Shown here piece by piece: positions 14,821 to 23,975 of a DNA stretch of 64,000 nucleotides; the first letter of the stretch is position 1, and each line of letters starts with the position of its first letter. The stretch comes from RHLJ01 sp048058975 (GTDB lineage: Bacteria; Bacteroidota; Rhodothermia; Balneolales; Balneolaceae): positions 284,572 to 348,571 of the forward strand of contig JBLLNP010000007.1 in NCBI GenBank assembly GCA_048058975.1, given 5' to 3'. Below the pieces are notes generated by a model, which saw only the letters and a list, made by a program, of their open reading frames with translations, was not told the DNA's origin and did no database searches. Position numbers and translations under genes: made by a program.

Positions 14821-17289
14821 TTAAGATTCTTCCTCTGTCTCAGCCTCTTCGTCTTCATTCACAACCCGGGTTACTGCCGCAATAGCTCCGTCAGAGTCAA
14901 GCCTCATAATTCTTACTCCCTGAGTATTTCTACCCATTGTACGAATTCCGCCGCAGCTCATTCTTATTACTTTTCCTCGCTCGGTAATAATCATAAGATC
15001 GTCTTGATCGGTTACTTCTTTAAGGGCGATAAGACTCCCGGTTTTTGGAGTAACCTTTAGCGTAATAACGCCTTTACCTCCACGGGACTGCTCCCGGTAG
15101 TCATCAACCAAAGAACGTTTTCCATATCCATTCTCAGAAATTGCTAATACCGTGGCCTCATGAGTGTTTTTAATTACCACCATGTCAACAATTTCATCGT
15201 TTTTACCAATGGTCATTCCACGAACTCCGGAGGTATTACGACCCATTTCCCGAGCTTCTGACTCATGGAAGCGGATAGCGCGACCGTTTTTATTGGCAAG
15301 TATAATGTTGCAATCTCCATCGGTAAGCTCTGCTCCAAGTAAGCTGTCTCCGTCTTTTATATTGATAGCAATAATGCCATCTCTTCGGGGACGACTATAA
15401 GCTTCAAGCGAAGTCTTTTTGATTTGACCTTCCTGAGTACACATTACAATGGAGTGCTTTTTTACATACTCTTCATCATCAAGAGTTTTAACAGGTACAA
15501 AAGCTTTAATTGCATCGTCCTTATCTATCTCGATAAGATTTACAATGGCACGACCTCTTGATAACCTGCCGCCTTCAGGAATTTCATATACTTTTAACCA
15601 ATAACATTGCCCTTTCTCAGTGAAGAAGAGAATGTAATTATGGTTCGTGGCTACGAATAAATGTTCTACATATTCCTCATCGCGGGTAGTGGTGCCTTTC
15701 ATGCCCTTTCCTCCTCGGCGTTGTCGGCGGTAACCACTTACAGGCATTCTTTTGATAAAGCCTTTATTTGATATAGTAACAACTACGTCTTCATCGGCGA
15801 TCATGTCCTCAACACTGAAGTCTTCGGCTGAGTAAACAATTTGCGTACGACGCTCATCTCCATAGCGGTCCTTAAGATCCTGTAACTCTTCTTTAATGAT
15901 GGCGGTCTGACGATCACGGTCAGATAAGATCTTGCGAAACTCAGCAATCTTATCGATAATTTCTTTGTACTCGGTATCAATTTTTTCGCGCTCCAGACCA
16001 GTAAGTTTCTGAAGTCGCATTTCGAGAATGGCCTTTGCCTGAATATCTGTTAGAGCAAATTTCTTACGAAGTTCAACGTTGGCAACTTGTGGGTTTTTTG
16101 AAGCCCTAATTGTTTTGATAACTTCATCAAGATTGTCGAGTGCAATCTTAAGGCCTTCTAAAATGTGTGCACGGGCCTCAGCGGCTTCCAGATCATAAAT
16201 TGTTCTGCGAATTATGATCTCGATACGGTGCTCTACGTAGTGATAAATCAGTTCTTTCAGGGTCATCACTTTTGGTCGGCCCTGAACCAACGCCAGGTTT
16301 ATAATCCCAAAAGTATTCTGCATCTGGGTATTTTTGTATAGCTGATTCAACACAACCCCGGCATTAGCGGAACGCTTAAGAATGATTACTACACGCATTC
16401 CCTCACGGTCAGATTCATCCCTAACTTCAGAGATTTCAGTAATTTTTTCCTGATTTACAAGCTCAGCTATTTTTTCAATCAGCGTGCTTTTATTAACCTG
16501 ATAAGGAATCTCAGTAATTACAATCTGTTCCCTGCCACCACGAAGCTCTTCAGTATTTGCCCGGGCTCTAAGTACAACTTTACCCCTTCCTGTTTCATAA
16601 GCTTCTTTCACCCCTTCATAGCCATAGATGATACCCCCGGTAGGAAAATCAGGAGCAGTAATATGCTTCATCAACTCTTTAATTTCTATATCGTTATTAT
16701 CGATATATGCAACTATCCCATTAATAACTTCGGTCAAATTATGGGGGGCCATGTTCGTTGCCATACCCACCGCAATGCCTGAAGAACCATTCACGAGCAA
16801 GTTCGGAAGCATGCCCGGAAGTACTGTTGGCTCCTGAAGGGTGTCATCAAAGTTGGACTGATAGTCAACAGTTTCTTTATTGATATCTGTAAGAAGCTCT
16901 TCAGCAATACGATCCATACGTACTTCAGTATATCGCATGGCAGCGGCTGAATCTCCATCAACGGAACCAAAGTTCCCCTGACCATCAACCAAAGGATATC
17001 TCAAAGAAAATTTCTGCACCATCCTTACAATGGTATCATATACAGCAGTGTCGCCATGCGGGTGATACTTACCCAGAACCTCTCCAACAATACGGGCACT
17101 TTTCTTATAACCCCGATTATGAAGCATCCCCAACTCACTCATTCCGTAGAGTGCGCGACGGTGAACGGGTTTTAAACCATCCCGTACATCAGGCAGTGCG
17201 CGGGACACAATAACCGACATCGAATAATCGATGTAGGATGACTGCATTTCATCTTCTATGGTTATGGGTATAATCTTTTCTCTAGCCAT
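14821..17289 (-). CDS. gyrA: DNA gyrase subunit A
   Basis: Breakage-reunion subunit of gyrase, introducing negative supercoils with GyrB. The 822 residues carry the catalytic Tyr120 (AMRYTEVR) and a quinolone-resistance region HPHGDTAVYD, in which Thr81 replaces E. coli Ser83 while Asp85 matches Asp87. The C-terminal beta-pinwheel contains the GyrA box QRRGGKG, which separates gyrase from topoisomerase IV. The tail is acidic (EDEEAETEEES). Downstream of gyrB by 32 nt on the same strand. Confidence 0.97.
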   Translation of the reverse strand: MAREKIIPITIEDEMQSSYIDYSMSVIVSRALPDVRDGLKPVHRRALYGMSELGMLHNRGYKKSARIVGEVLGKYHPHGDTAVYDTIVRMVQKFSLRYPLVDGQGNFGSVDGDSAAAMRYTEVRMDRIAEELLTDINKETVDYQSNFDDTLQEPTVLPGMLPNLLVNGSSGIAVGMATNMAPHNLTEVINGIVAYIDNNDIEIKELMKHITAPDFPTGGIIYGYEGVKEAYETGRGKVVLRARANTEELRGGREQIVITEIPYQVNKSTLIEKIAELVNQEKITEISEVRDESDREGMRVVIILKRSANAGVVLNQLYKNTQMQNTFGIINLALVQGRPKVMTLKELIYHYVEHRIEIIIRRTIYDLEAAEARAHILEGLKIALDNLDEVIKTIRASKNPQVANVELRKKFALTDIQAKAILEMRLQKLTGLEREKIDTEYKEIIDKIAEFRKILSDRDRQTAIIKEELQDLKDRYGDERRTQIVYSAEDFSVEDMIADEDVVVTISNKGFIKRMPVSGYRRQRRGGKGMKGTTTRDEEYVEHLFVATNHNYILFFTEKGQCYWLKVYEIPEGGRLSRGRAIVNLIEIDKDDAIKAFVPVKTLDDEEYVKKHSIVMCTQEGQIKKTSLEAYSRPRRDGIIAINIKDGDSLLGAELTDGDCNIILANKNGRAIRFHESEAREMGRNTSGVRGMTIGKNDEIVDMVVIKNTHEATVLAISENGYGKRSLVDDYREQSRGGKGVITLKVTPKTGSLIALKEVTDQDDLMIITERGKVIRMSCGGIRTMGRNTQGVRIMRLDSDGAIAAVTRVVNEDEEAETEEES

Positions 17290-17321
17290 AAATTAAATTC
17301 CTAAATCCTTGTAGATGTATA

Positions 17322-19259
17322 TTAAATATCTAATTTTGCGTATTTGGCATTACGCTCTATAAATTCTCTTCGTGGAGTTACGTCGTCTCCCATTAATGTG
17401 GAAAACATTTTATCTGCTCCTGCAGCACTTTCTATAGAAACCTGTTGAAGCGTTCTTGTTTCCGGATCCATGGTGGTTTCCCACAACTGCTCTGGGTTCA
17501 TCTCGCCAAGACCTTTATATCGGGAAACATCAAACTTTCGCTTACCTTTTTTGTATTCATTAATAATTTTGTCGCGGGTAGGGTCATCCCATGCATATTC
17601 GATAGTTTTACCCACCGTAATTCTATAAAGTGGGGGTGTTGCTATATAAACATATCCCATTTCAAGAAGCGGACGCATATACCGGTAGAAAAAGGTAAGT
17701 AACAGAGTTCGAATATGAGAACCATCGATATCAGCATCCGTCATAATGATGATTTTATGATAACGAAGTTTTTCCAGTTCAAATTCTTCTTCGCTGTGGC
17801 CAATACCGGACCCGAACGCAGTAATCATTGCCTGAATTTCTTTGTTCTCCAGAATCTTGTTGATTTTGGCCTTTTCAACATTCAGGATTTTTCCACGCAG
17901 AGGAAGAATAGCTTGAAAACTCCTATTCCGGCCCATTTTCGCAGAGCCGCCAGCAGAATCACCCTCAACCAGATAAATTTCACAATGTTCAGGATCTTTG
18001 ATAGAGCAATCCGCAAGCTTCCCAGGCAATCCACCGCCACTCATAACGCTCTTTCTTTGAACCAGTTGTCTTGCTTTTCGCGCGGCTTCACGAGCTTCAG
18101 CAGCAAGAACAACTTTCTCGATCACTTTTTTTGCAATTTTTGGATTCTGCTCCAGATATTCATTCAGCTGATCATAGACGGTGATTTCAACTGCGCTTTG
18201 AACTTCTGAGTTACCCAGTTTGGTTTTGGTTTGACCTTCAAATTGAGGCTCCTGAACTTTAACACTCAACACGGCAGTAAGACCTTCCCGGAAATCCTCA
18301 CCGGAAATGGTAACCTTACTGTTCGATTTGATAATTCCGTTCTTATCGGCATAATTTTTAAGAGACCTGGTTAGAGCTCTTCTAAAGCCTGATACGTGAG
18401 TACCACCTTCCCGGGTATTAATGTTGTTCACATAGGAATGAACATTTTCTGCATAAGAACTATTGTACTGCATCGCAAGCTCAACAGGAACACCCTCAAT
18501 TTCTCCTTGTATATATATAGGAGTAGGCATGTTTGATTCCCTTGCTTCATCCAGGTACTGAACAAAATCACGAACCCCTCCTTCATAGTGATAAACTTCT
18601 TTACCCAAATCAGGATCTTCTTCCCGCTCATCAATAAGCTCAATGGTAACTTCGGGATTAAGGAAGGCCAGTTCCCGCATTCTCTCAGCAATAATGTTGA
18701 ATTTAAATTCAACAGTTTGTGTGAAAATCGAATCATCAGGAAAAAAGGTAATAAAAGTACCCGTTCTATCCGTTTTGCCCTCTACAGTTAAAGGAGTTGT
18801 AGTAATTCCTTTTTCAAATTCCATTTTATGGATTTTACCGTCTCTGTGAATCTCTGCCTTAAACAAAGTTGATAGGGCGTTCACACAACTTACGCCAACA
18901 CCATGCAGACCACCCGATACTTTGTAAGTATCTTTATCGAACTTACCACCGGCGTGTAGCTTTGTTAATACCACCTCTACGGCAGGAATGCCTAGTTTAG
19001 GATGCATATCAACTGGAATTCCACGACCATTGTCCTCAATAGTCATCGAGCCGTCTACGTTAATCTTTACAACAATGTGATCGCAGTGACCAGCAAGAGC
19101 TTCATCGATAGAGTTGTCAACCACTTCATTAATAAGGTGGTGAAGCCCTCTCTGCCCGGTGTCCCCAATGTACATTGCCGGGCGCTTTCTAACCGCCTCA
19201 AGACCTTCTAAAACCTGTATATTGGAAGCCTTGTAGTCGGAACCTTGTGTTTTTGCCAT
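17322..19259 (-). CDS. gyrB: DNA gyrase subunit B
   Basis: ATPase subunit of gyrase, 645 residues, the short form without the ~170-residue insert found in proteobacteria. The GHKL ATPase motifs are NEVVDNSIDEALAG, DNGRGIPVDMH and VSGGLHGVGVSCVNAL. The TOPRIM domain has EGDSAGGSAKMGRNR, LPLRGKILNVEKA and MTDADIDGSHIRTLLLTFF. Operon gyrB-gyrA. The 276-bp divergent gap to rpmB is AT-rich and carries two DnaA-box-like words. Confidence 0.97.
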   Translation of the reverse strand: MAKTQGSDYKASNIQVLEGLEAVRKRPAMYIGDTGQRGLHHLINEVVDNSIDEALAGHCDHIVVKINVDGSMTIEDNGRGIPVDMHPKLGIPAVEVVLTKLHAGGKFDKDTYKVSGGLHGVGVSCVNALSTLFKAEIHRDGKIHKMEFEKGITTTPLTVEGKTDRTGTFITFFPDDSIFTQTVEFKFNIIAERMRELAFLNPEVTIELIDEREEDPDLGKEVYHYEGGVRDFVQYLDEARESNMPTPIYIQGEIEGVPVELAMQYNSSYAENVHSYVNNINTREGGTHVSGFRRALTRSLKNYADKNGIIKSNSKVTISGEDFREGLTAVLSVKVQEPQFEGQTKTKLGNSEVQSAVEITVYDQLNEYLEQNPKIAKKVIEKVVLAAEAREAARKARQLVQRKSVMSGGGLPGKLADCSIKDPEHCEIYLVEGDSAGGSAKMGRNRSFQAILPLRGKILNVEKAKINKILENKEIQAMITAFGSGIGHSEEEFELEKLRYHKIIIMTDADIDGSHIRTLLLTFFYRYMRPLLEMGYVYIATPPLYRITVGKTIEYAWDDPTRDKIINEYKKGKRKFDVSRYKGLGEMNPEQLWETTMDPETRTLQQVSIESAAGADKMFSTLMGDDVTPRREFIERNAKYAKLDI

Positions 19260-19410
19260 AAAATAGGGTAATAGCTTGTTTAGATGAGTTTTTTAACGCC
19301 AGAAAATAGGGCTATTAAGAGCAAAAACAAAAAAAGGCAGGCTCAATATCAAAAAAAACTGAGATACGAGTTTTGGAGTCAAATTTGGGGCTAAAAAGCA
19401 ACTTTTCTAA

Positions 19411-19438
19411 TGTGGAAAACTTTGGAATCGGTGGATAA
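19411..19438. other. DnaA-box-like pair upstream of gyrB
   Basis: TGTGGAAAA (19411-19419; reverse complement TTTTCCACA) and GGTGGATAA (19430-19438; reverse complement TTATCCACC) are each one base from TTATCCACA. They lie in the same orientation in an AT-rich divergent gap. They may regulate gyrB or be chance; an origin is not established. Confidence 0.35.
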
Positions 19439-19471
19439 CTAAATTTTTCTGTTTTTTTGCGTTTAAAATCG

Positions 19472-19502
19472 TTGAGTTTTGAGAATTATACCCCTATCTT
19501 TG
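19472..19502 (+). promoter_or_regulatory. Promoter of the rpmB-rpmG operon
   Basis: TTG (19472-19474), 20-nt spacer, TATCTTTG (19495-19502): an exact match to the Bacteroidota vegetative consensus, 33 nt before the rpmB ATG. Confidence 0.75.
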
Positions 19503-19535
19503 GTGTCTATCTCAAAAACGAAATAAACGAAGAAA

Positions 19536-19781
19536 ATGTCGCGAAGAGACGATATTACTGGAAAGAAGGCGATGAACGGTTACCGTTCTTCCAAGTCTAA
19601 TAATAAGACAAAGCATCGCTTTCACTTAAACTTACAAAAACGACGCTTCTATATCCCTGAAGAAGATAAGTGGATTACATTAAAAGTATCTGCTAAAACG
19701 CTCAGAACAATCAATAAGAAAGGGATTACTGAAGTTTTGAAAGATGCTCGTCGTAAAGGAACCCTTTTAAAAGAAGTATAG
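19536..19781 (+). CDS. rpmB: 50S ribosomal protein L28
   Basis: Large-subunit ribosomal protein L28, 81 residues, basic. MSRRDDITGKKAMNGYRSSKSNNKTKHRF followed by NLQKRRFYIPEEDKWITLKVS is the L28 signature, ending with the KGITEVLKDARRKG helix. First gene of rpmB-rpmG-DUF4295. Confidence 0.96.
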   Translation: MSRRDDITGKKAMNGYRSSKSNNKTKHRFHLNLQKRRFYIPEEDKWITLKVSAKTLRTINKKGITEVLKDARRKGTLLKEV

Positions 19782-19785
19782 ATAA

Positions 19786-19950
19786 ATGGCAAAAGGTAAC
19801 AGAGTTCAGGTAATTTTGGAGTGCACCGAGAAGCCAGGTTCTTCACGGTATGTAACTACTAAAAACCGTCGTACACAAACAGAGCGAATGGAACTAAAGA
19901 AATACAATCCTGTTCTTCGCAAGCACACCGTTCATAAAGAAATTAAATAA
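19786..19950 (+). CDS. rpmG: 50S ribosomal protein L33
   Basis: Large-subunit ribosomal protein L33, 54 residues. MAKGNRVQVILECTEKPGSS, then RYVTTKNRRTQTERMELKKY and NPVLRKHTVHKEIK is a typical L33. Only one cysteine is present, so it lacks the paired CxxC zinc ligands and is a zinc-independent form. Starts 4 nt after rpmB. Confidence 0.95.
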   Translation: MAKGNRVQVILECTEKPGSSRYVTTKNRRTQTERMELKKYNPVLRKHTVHKEIK

Positions 19951-19959
19951 GGTTGAACC

Positions 19960-20130
19960 ATGGCTAAGAAACAAGTATTTGGTGCTGATGCACTTCAGGC
20001 AAAAATGTCTGCCAAAAGAATGGCGAAAGTAATTATCTCAACCAAAAATGAGAATGGAAAATATTCTTACCGTGAAGCTATGGTTGAGCAGGATAACGTA
20101 AAAGATTTTATTCAGCAGAATAAAGCTTGA
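19960..20130 (+). CDS. DUF4295 family small basic protein
   Basis: A 56-residue protein, MAKKQVFGADALQAKMSAKR then MAKVIISTKNENGKYSYREA and MVEQDNVKDFIQQNKA. It matches the DUF4295 proteins that follow L28 and L33 in Bacteroidota and related phyla; they are thought to be ribosome-associated, but this is not established here. Starts 9 nt after rpmG and ends before a strong terminator. Confidence 0.85.
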   Translation: MAKKQVFGADALQAKMSAKRMAKVIISTKNENGKYSYREAMVEQDNVKDFIQQNKA

Positions 20131-20150
20131 TAACGTAACAAAACGAATTT

Positions 20151-20188
20151 AAAAGGTTATACAAGCAGATTGTGTAACCTTTTTTTTT
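20151..20188 (+). terminator. Rho-independent terminator after DUF4295
   Basis: Stem AAAAGGTTA/TAACCTTTT, extendable by TAC/GTG, followed by eight T. Confidence 0.85.
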
Positions 20189-20221
20189 GCTTACTTTTCA
20201 CTATCAAAAACACAATATACA

Positions 20222-20680
20222 ATGAGTATCAAAGAGCAAATTTTTTCAGATCTGAAAGAAGCAATGAAAGCTAAGGAGCAGGATAAACTTCGCGTTTTGA
20301 GGTCTCTAAAAGCTAAATTGATGGAAAAGGAAATCTCTGAGAGACAAGGTGGGCAGGCAGAGCTCACTGATGAACAAGCACTTCAGGTTCTTACAAAGGC
20401 TGCAAAGCAAAGAAAGGAATCTATTGCTCAGTTTACCGAAGGCGGGCGTGAAGATCTTGTAGCTAATGAAGAAATGGAACTGGTAATTATAGAGGCGTAT
20501 CTTCCTGAGATGATGGACGAAGATGAAGTTCGAAGAATCATTAAGGAGAAAATTTCTGCAATGGGCGCAAGTGGACCACAAGATATGGGAAAAGTAATGG
20601 GGCCTATAATGGGCCAGTTAAAAGGGAAAGCGGACGGTTCTCTGGTTAGTAAAATCGTAAAAGAGGAGCTTGCCGGATAA
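20222..20680 (+). CDS. GatB/YqeY-domain protein
   Basis: Protein of 152 residues made of the YqeY domain, also found at the C-terminus of the GatB amidotransferase subunit. It opens MSIKEQIFSDLKEAMKAKEQ and DKLRVLRSLKAKLMEKEI, and ends with the GKVMGPIMGQLKGKADGSLV loop. A tRNA-related role is inferred from the domain only. Its stop overlaps the cvpA-like gene by one base. Confidence 0.9.
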   Translation: MSIKEQIFSDLKEAMKAKEQDKLRVLRSLKAKLMEKEISERQGGQAELTDEQALQVLTKAAKQRKESIAQFTEGGREDLVANEEMELVIIEAYLPEMMDEDEVRRIIKEKISAMGASGPQDMGKVMGPIMGQLKGKADGSLVSKIVKEELAG

Positions 20681-21261
20681 TGGAAATTCTGGATCTCATA
20701 ATTGCAGTACCATTGCTCTACTTTGCCTATAAAGGCGCCGTAAATGGGATTGTAAAGGAGGTTCTTAATATTGTTGGGATTACGCTTGCGGTATTTCTAA
20801 CCTTTAAATATATGGACGCTCTCAGCGTTCTTATAGAACCTTTTTTTGAGGACCAGGCGGCAGCTTATATTCCCTTTTTATCCGCAGCATTATTATTTCT
20901 AGGGACTCTTTGCGTAGTAGCCCTTATAGCATATCTAACAAAGGAGCTACTTAAGGCGGTTAAGCTAAGCACAATAAACCGGATTCTCGGAGCCGCATTT
21001 GGCATTTTAAAAAGCGGAATGATTGTAAGTACCATTCTTCTTTTGCTGGCAGGGTTCAATATTCCTAAAGATGAAGTGCGGGATAATTCTATCCTCTACC
21101 CTTATATCATTTATCTGGGGCCTTGGACTTATGAGGCTGTAGCTTTTATTTATCCGGGAGCGGAAGGTTACACTGAAACAATTCAGGAAAACCTGAGCAA
21201 ATATAACCCTGTGAACAACATCCCTTTTTTGAACGAAAAGATAGACCAAAACGACAATTAA
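20680..21261 (+). CDS. CvpA-family membrane protein
   Basis: Inner-membrane protein of 193 residues with about four transmembrane segments (roughly 2-22, 26-42, 63-86, 104-126). The start LDLIIAVPLLYFAYKGAVNGIVKEV is the CvpA/colicin V production family pattern. In other bacteria the family is linked to purine operons or envelope stress; neither is visible here. Directly abuts tyrS (start is the base after its stop). Confidence 0.85.
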   Translation: MEILDLIIAVPLLYFAYKGAVNGIVKEVLNIVGITLAVFLTFKYMDALSVLIEPFFEDQAAAYIPFLSAALLFLGTLCVVALIAYLTKELLKAVKLSTINRILGAAFGILKSGMIVSTILLLLAGFNIPKDEVRDNSILYPYIIYLGPWTYEAVAFIYPGAEGYTETIQENLSKYNPVNNIPFLNEKIDQNDN

Positions 21262-22476
21262 ATGGCATTTCTTCCTATAGAAGAACAACTGGAAATTATA
21301 CAAAGAGGGGCAACGGAAATTGTACCTCTTGATGAGCTGAAAGAGAAACTGAAAAAATCAGCTAAAGAAAATAAACCACTTCAAATCAAGCTTGGAGTAG
21401 ATCCAACCCGACCTGACTTGCACCTGGGGCATTCGGTTGTTCTCAGAAAAATGAGACAGTTCCAGGACTTGGGTCACGAGGCGATTCTGATTATTGGTGG
21501 GTTTACAGCAATGATCGGAGATCCGACCGGACAAAATTCTACCCGTCCGCCATTAACTTTAGAAGAAGTACAGGAAAATGCTCAGTCTTATATTGATCAG
21601 GCCCAAAAAATCCTGGATACCTCCAGACTAAAAATCGTTAATAATAACGATTGGTTAGGCTCGATGAGTTTTATGGATGTGATTCGCCTGGCATCAAAAA
21701 CCACGGTTGCCCGAATGATTGAGCGTGATGACTTTTCAAAACGATTCAATAATAATGAGCCGATTTCATTACATGAGTTTTTATACCCATTAGCCCAGGG
21801 ACAGGATTCTGTGCATCTGGAAAATGATGTTGAGCTTGGAGGAACCGATCAGAAATTCAATCTTTTAGTAGGACGCCAGCTCCAGAAAGACAGCGATATT
21901 GAACCTCAGGTTTGTCTGATGATGCCGTTGCTTGTTGGTACCGATGGTTCAGCTAAAATGTCGAAATCTTACGACAACTATATCGGGATTGATGAGCCAG
22001 CCAACGAGATGTATGGAAAATCTCTTTCCATCCCGGATGAGTTGATCTACACTTACTTTGAGTTGGTTACAGATGTACCTACAGAAGAACTCTCCGCTAT
22101 CAAAGAAAAAGCGGAAAAAGATCCCCGGAATGCTAAGCACGATCTGGCATTTGCAATCACTAAACTTTATCACGGTGAGACTGGTGCGAAAGCGGCACGC
22201 GATCATTTCGAGCAAACCATCATTAACAAGCAGGTTCCGGATGATGCTCCTGAATTTGAAATCAAGGCAGGTGATTCGGCACGAATTTTAGATATAATTT
22301 CAGACCTCAGTTTCTCTTCCAGCAATGGGGAAACAAAACGCCTGATTCAACAAGGGGGAGTGAGTATTGACGATGAAAAAGTAAACGATATTGGGTTTGA
22401 AATTTCGCTTTCAACAGGAGAAGAGAAAGTGCTTAAAGTAGGGAAGCGGAAATATGCTATTCTGAAAGGAGCTTGA
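21262..22476 (+). CDS. tyrS: Tyrosyl-tRNA synthetase
   Basis: Class I synthetase charging tRNA-Tyr, 404 residues. Motifs: LGVDPTRPDLHLGHSVVL (HIGH equivalent), IIGGFTAMIGDPTGQNSTRP, SKTTVARMIERDDFSKR, and the KMSKS loop AKMSKSYDNYIG. The C-terminal S4 domain (about 340-404, SNGETKRLIQQGGVSIDDE) binds tRNA. In an operon with yqeY-cvpA upstream and xth downstream. Confidence 0.96.
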   Translation: MAFLPIEEQLEIIQRGATEIVPLDELKEKLKKSAKENKPLQIKLGVDPTRPDLHLGHSVVLRKMRQFQDLGHEAILIIGGFTAMIGDPTGQNSTRPPLTLEEVQENAQSYIDQAQKILDTSRLKIVNNNDWLGSMSFMDVIRLASKTTVARMIERDDFSKRFNNNEPISLHEFLYPLAQGQDSVHLENDVELGGTDQKFNLLVGRQLQKDSDIEPQVCLMMPLLVGTDGSAKMSKSYDNYIGIDEPANEMYGKSLSIPDELIYTYFELVTDVPTEELSAIKEKAEKDPRNAKHDLAFAITKLYHGETGAKAARDHFEQTIINKQVPDDAPEFEIKAGDSARILDIISDLSFSSSNGETKRLIQQGGVSIDDEKVNDIGFEISLSTGEEKVLKVGKRKYAILKGA

Positions 22477-23246
22477 TGTTCAAAATCTCTTCCTATAATA
22501 TAAACGGAATACGGGCAGCCCACCGAAAAGGCTTGATGGACTGGGTTGAAAAATCAACTCCGGATATTATTTGCTTTCAGGAACTTCGGGCAGATATTGA
22601 TCAGGTTCCTGAGGAGATGAAGGAGCTTGAATATCATCAGGCGTACTATGTCGCTGAGAAAAAAGGGTATTCAGGAGTAGCGATTTACAGTAAAACGGAT
22701 CCGGTTTCTATTACGGAAGGAATAGGGGTGGATTGGATTGACAGTGAAGCCAGAGTTTTGACCTTCGATTATGAAAAGTTCAGGCTCATTTCAGTCTATG
22801 TTCCGAGCGGATCGAGTGGAGATCATCGCCAGGATTTAAAAATGAAGTTTCTTGATGACTTTACGGCTTTCGGCAAAAGACTTGTATCCGAAGGAAAACC
22901 GACGCTTATTTGTGGTGACTTCAATATCTGTCATGAAGAAATCGATATCCACAATCCGGCTCAGCAACACAAGAATTCAGGTTTTTTACCGGAAGAACGA
23001 GCCTGGGTAACCGACTTTCTGAACCTTGGCTATGAGGATGTATTCCGGAATCTACATCCCGGAGAAGGAGATCTGTATTCCTGGTGGAGTTATCGGGCTG
23101 CTTCTAAAGAAAGAAACAAAGGCTGGCGCATTGACTACCACATGGCTACTCCTGATCTGGCAAAAAAAGCAAAAGAAGCCTACATAGAAAAGGATTGGGA
23201 TATGTCTGACCATGCTCCGGTTACTATCGTCTACGAACTGGACTGA
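22476..23246 (+). CDS. xth: Exodeoxyribonuclease III / AP endonuclease
   Basis: Mg-dependent AP endonuclease and 3'-5' exonuclease for base excision repair. Recognised by SYNINGIRAAHRKG, FQELRAD (catalytic Glu36), GDFNICHEEIDIHNP and the terminal SDHAPV. I start it at the ATG at 22476, which shares one base with the tyrS stop; a TTG one codon upstream is less likely. The resulting 256 residues match the family length. Confidence 0.95.
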   Translation: MFKISSYNINGIRAAHRKGLMDWVEKSTPDIICFQELRADIDQVPEEMKELEYHQAYYVAEKKGYSGVAIYSKTDPVSITEGIGVDWIDSEARVLTFDYEKFRLISVYVPSGSSGDHRQDLKMKFLDDFTAFGKRLVSEGKPTLICGDFNICHEEIDIHNPAQQHKNSGFLPEERAWVTDFLNLGYEDVFRNLHPGEGDLYSWWSYRAASKERNKGWRIDYHMATPDLAKKAKEAYIEKDWDMSDHAPVTIVYELD

Positions 23247-23267
23247 ACGGGCAAGTTAAGCGCGCTG

Positions 23268-23287
23268 TTTGTTTAATATTAAACAAA
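23268..23287. promoter_or_regulatory. Perfect 20-bp palindrome, probable MarR operator
   Basis: TTTGTTTAATATTAAACAAA is self-complementary over all 20 bases and sits 14 bp before the MarR-family start codon. The size and AT-rich symmetry are typical of autoregulatory MarR operators. Confidence 0.7.
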
Positions 23288-23301
23288 TTGTATAATTAAG
23301 C

Positions 23302-23760
23302 ATGCCAACACACTTTAAAGGGACAAAAAAAGAAACTGAATCACTGAACGCGTTCATCAAAATGACGCGGGCAACGGAGAGTGTCAATCACAGACTAGGC
23401 AAATACCTCGCAGATTCCTGTGAAAAACTTACAACCAGTCAGTTTGGAATACTCGAAGCTCTCTTACATTTAGGCCCGTCTAATCAAAAAGATCTTGGTG
23501 CAAAAATTCTTAAAACGGGGGGAAACATCACACTGGTTATCGATAACCTGGAAAAAAGAAACTATGTGATCAGGGAAACTGATCCCAGTGACCGAAGGGC
23601 ATCCATTGTAAGCCTGACCAAAGAAGGAAAAGAATTTATATCCGGATACTTCCCCAAACATGTGGAAAGAATAGTCGAAGAATTTTCAGTTTTAACCTCT
23701 GAGGAGCTGAAGGAGTTAAGCCGACTTTGTAAAAAAGTCGGAATGAAGGAAAATAATTAA
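23302..23760 (+). CDS. MarR-family transcriptional regulator
   Basis: Winged-helix dimeric regulator of 152 residues. The HTH region is LTTSQFGILEALLHLGPSNQ with GAKILKTGGNITLVIDNLEKR (about 40-85), and the wing is VIRETDPSDRRASIVSLTKEG. The palindrome upstream suggests autorepression. No neighbouring effector gene points to a ligand; the next genes are unrelated. Ends before a terminator. Confidence 0.92.
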   Translation: MPTHFKGTKKETESLNAFIKMTRATESVNHRLGKYLADSCEKLTTSQFGILEALLHLGPSNQKDLGAKILKTGGNITLVIDNLEKRNYVIRETDPSDRRASIVSLTKEGKEFISGYFPKHVERIVEEFSVLTSEELKELSRLCKKVGMKENN

Positions 23761-23827
23761 CCGGGCTGTAGGTTTATAGTCTGTTAATTGTTTGAAATTT
23801 CTTTTAAAAAACTCCATAAATCCCTCA

Positions 23828-23861
23828 GGGGGTGAGCTTGATCGCTTGCTCCCTTTTTTTT
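23828..23861 (+). terminator. Rho-independent terminator after the MarR gene
   Basis: GGGGGTGAGC pairs with GCTTGCTCCC (10 bp including wobbles) around a TTGATC loop, followed by eight T. Confidence 0.75.
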
Positions 23862-23975
23862 GCTGAAACAGTAAAGCAAGTCTTTTGATCTTTTCCAGTA
23901 CCACCAGATTAAAATACGATGGAAGGTAATCGTAAAGACGCAAGCTATTGCGTGACAACGGGATCAAAAATTATA

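Noticed and set aside
19260..19535. Replication origin at the gyrB-rpmB gap
   Set aside because: Two one-mismatch DnaA words in AT-rich DNA are not enough; dnaA and dnaN are absent. Kept only as DnaA-box-like words. GC-skew analysis would decide.
23716..23967. Minus-strand 83-codon frame between marR and uvrB
   Set aside because: It overlaps the end of marR, crosses its terminator and has no recognisable protein features.
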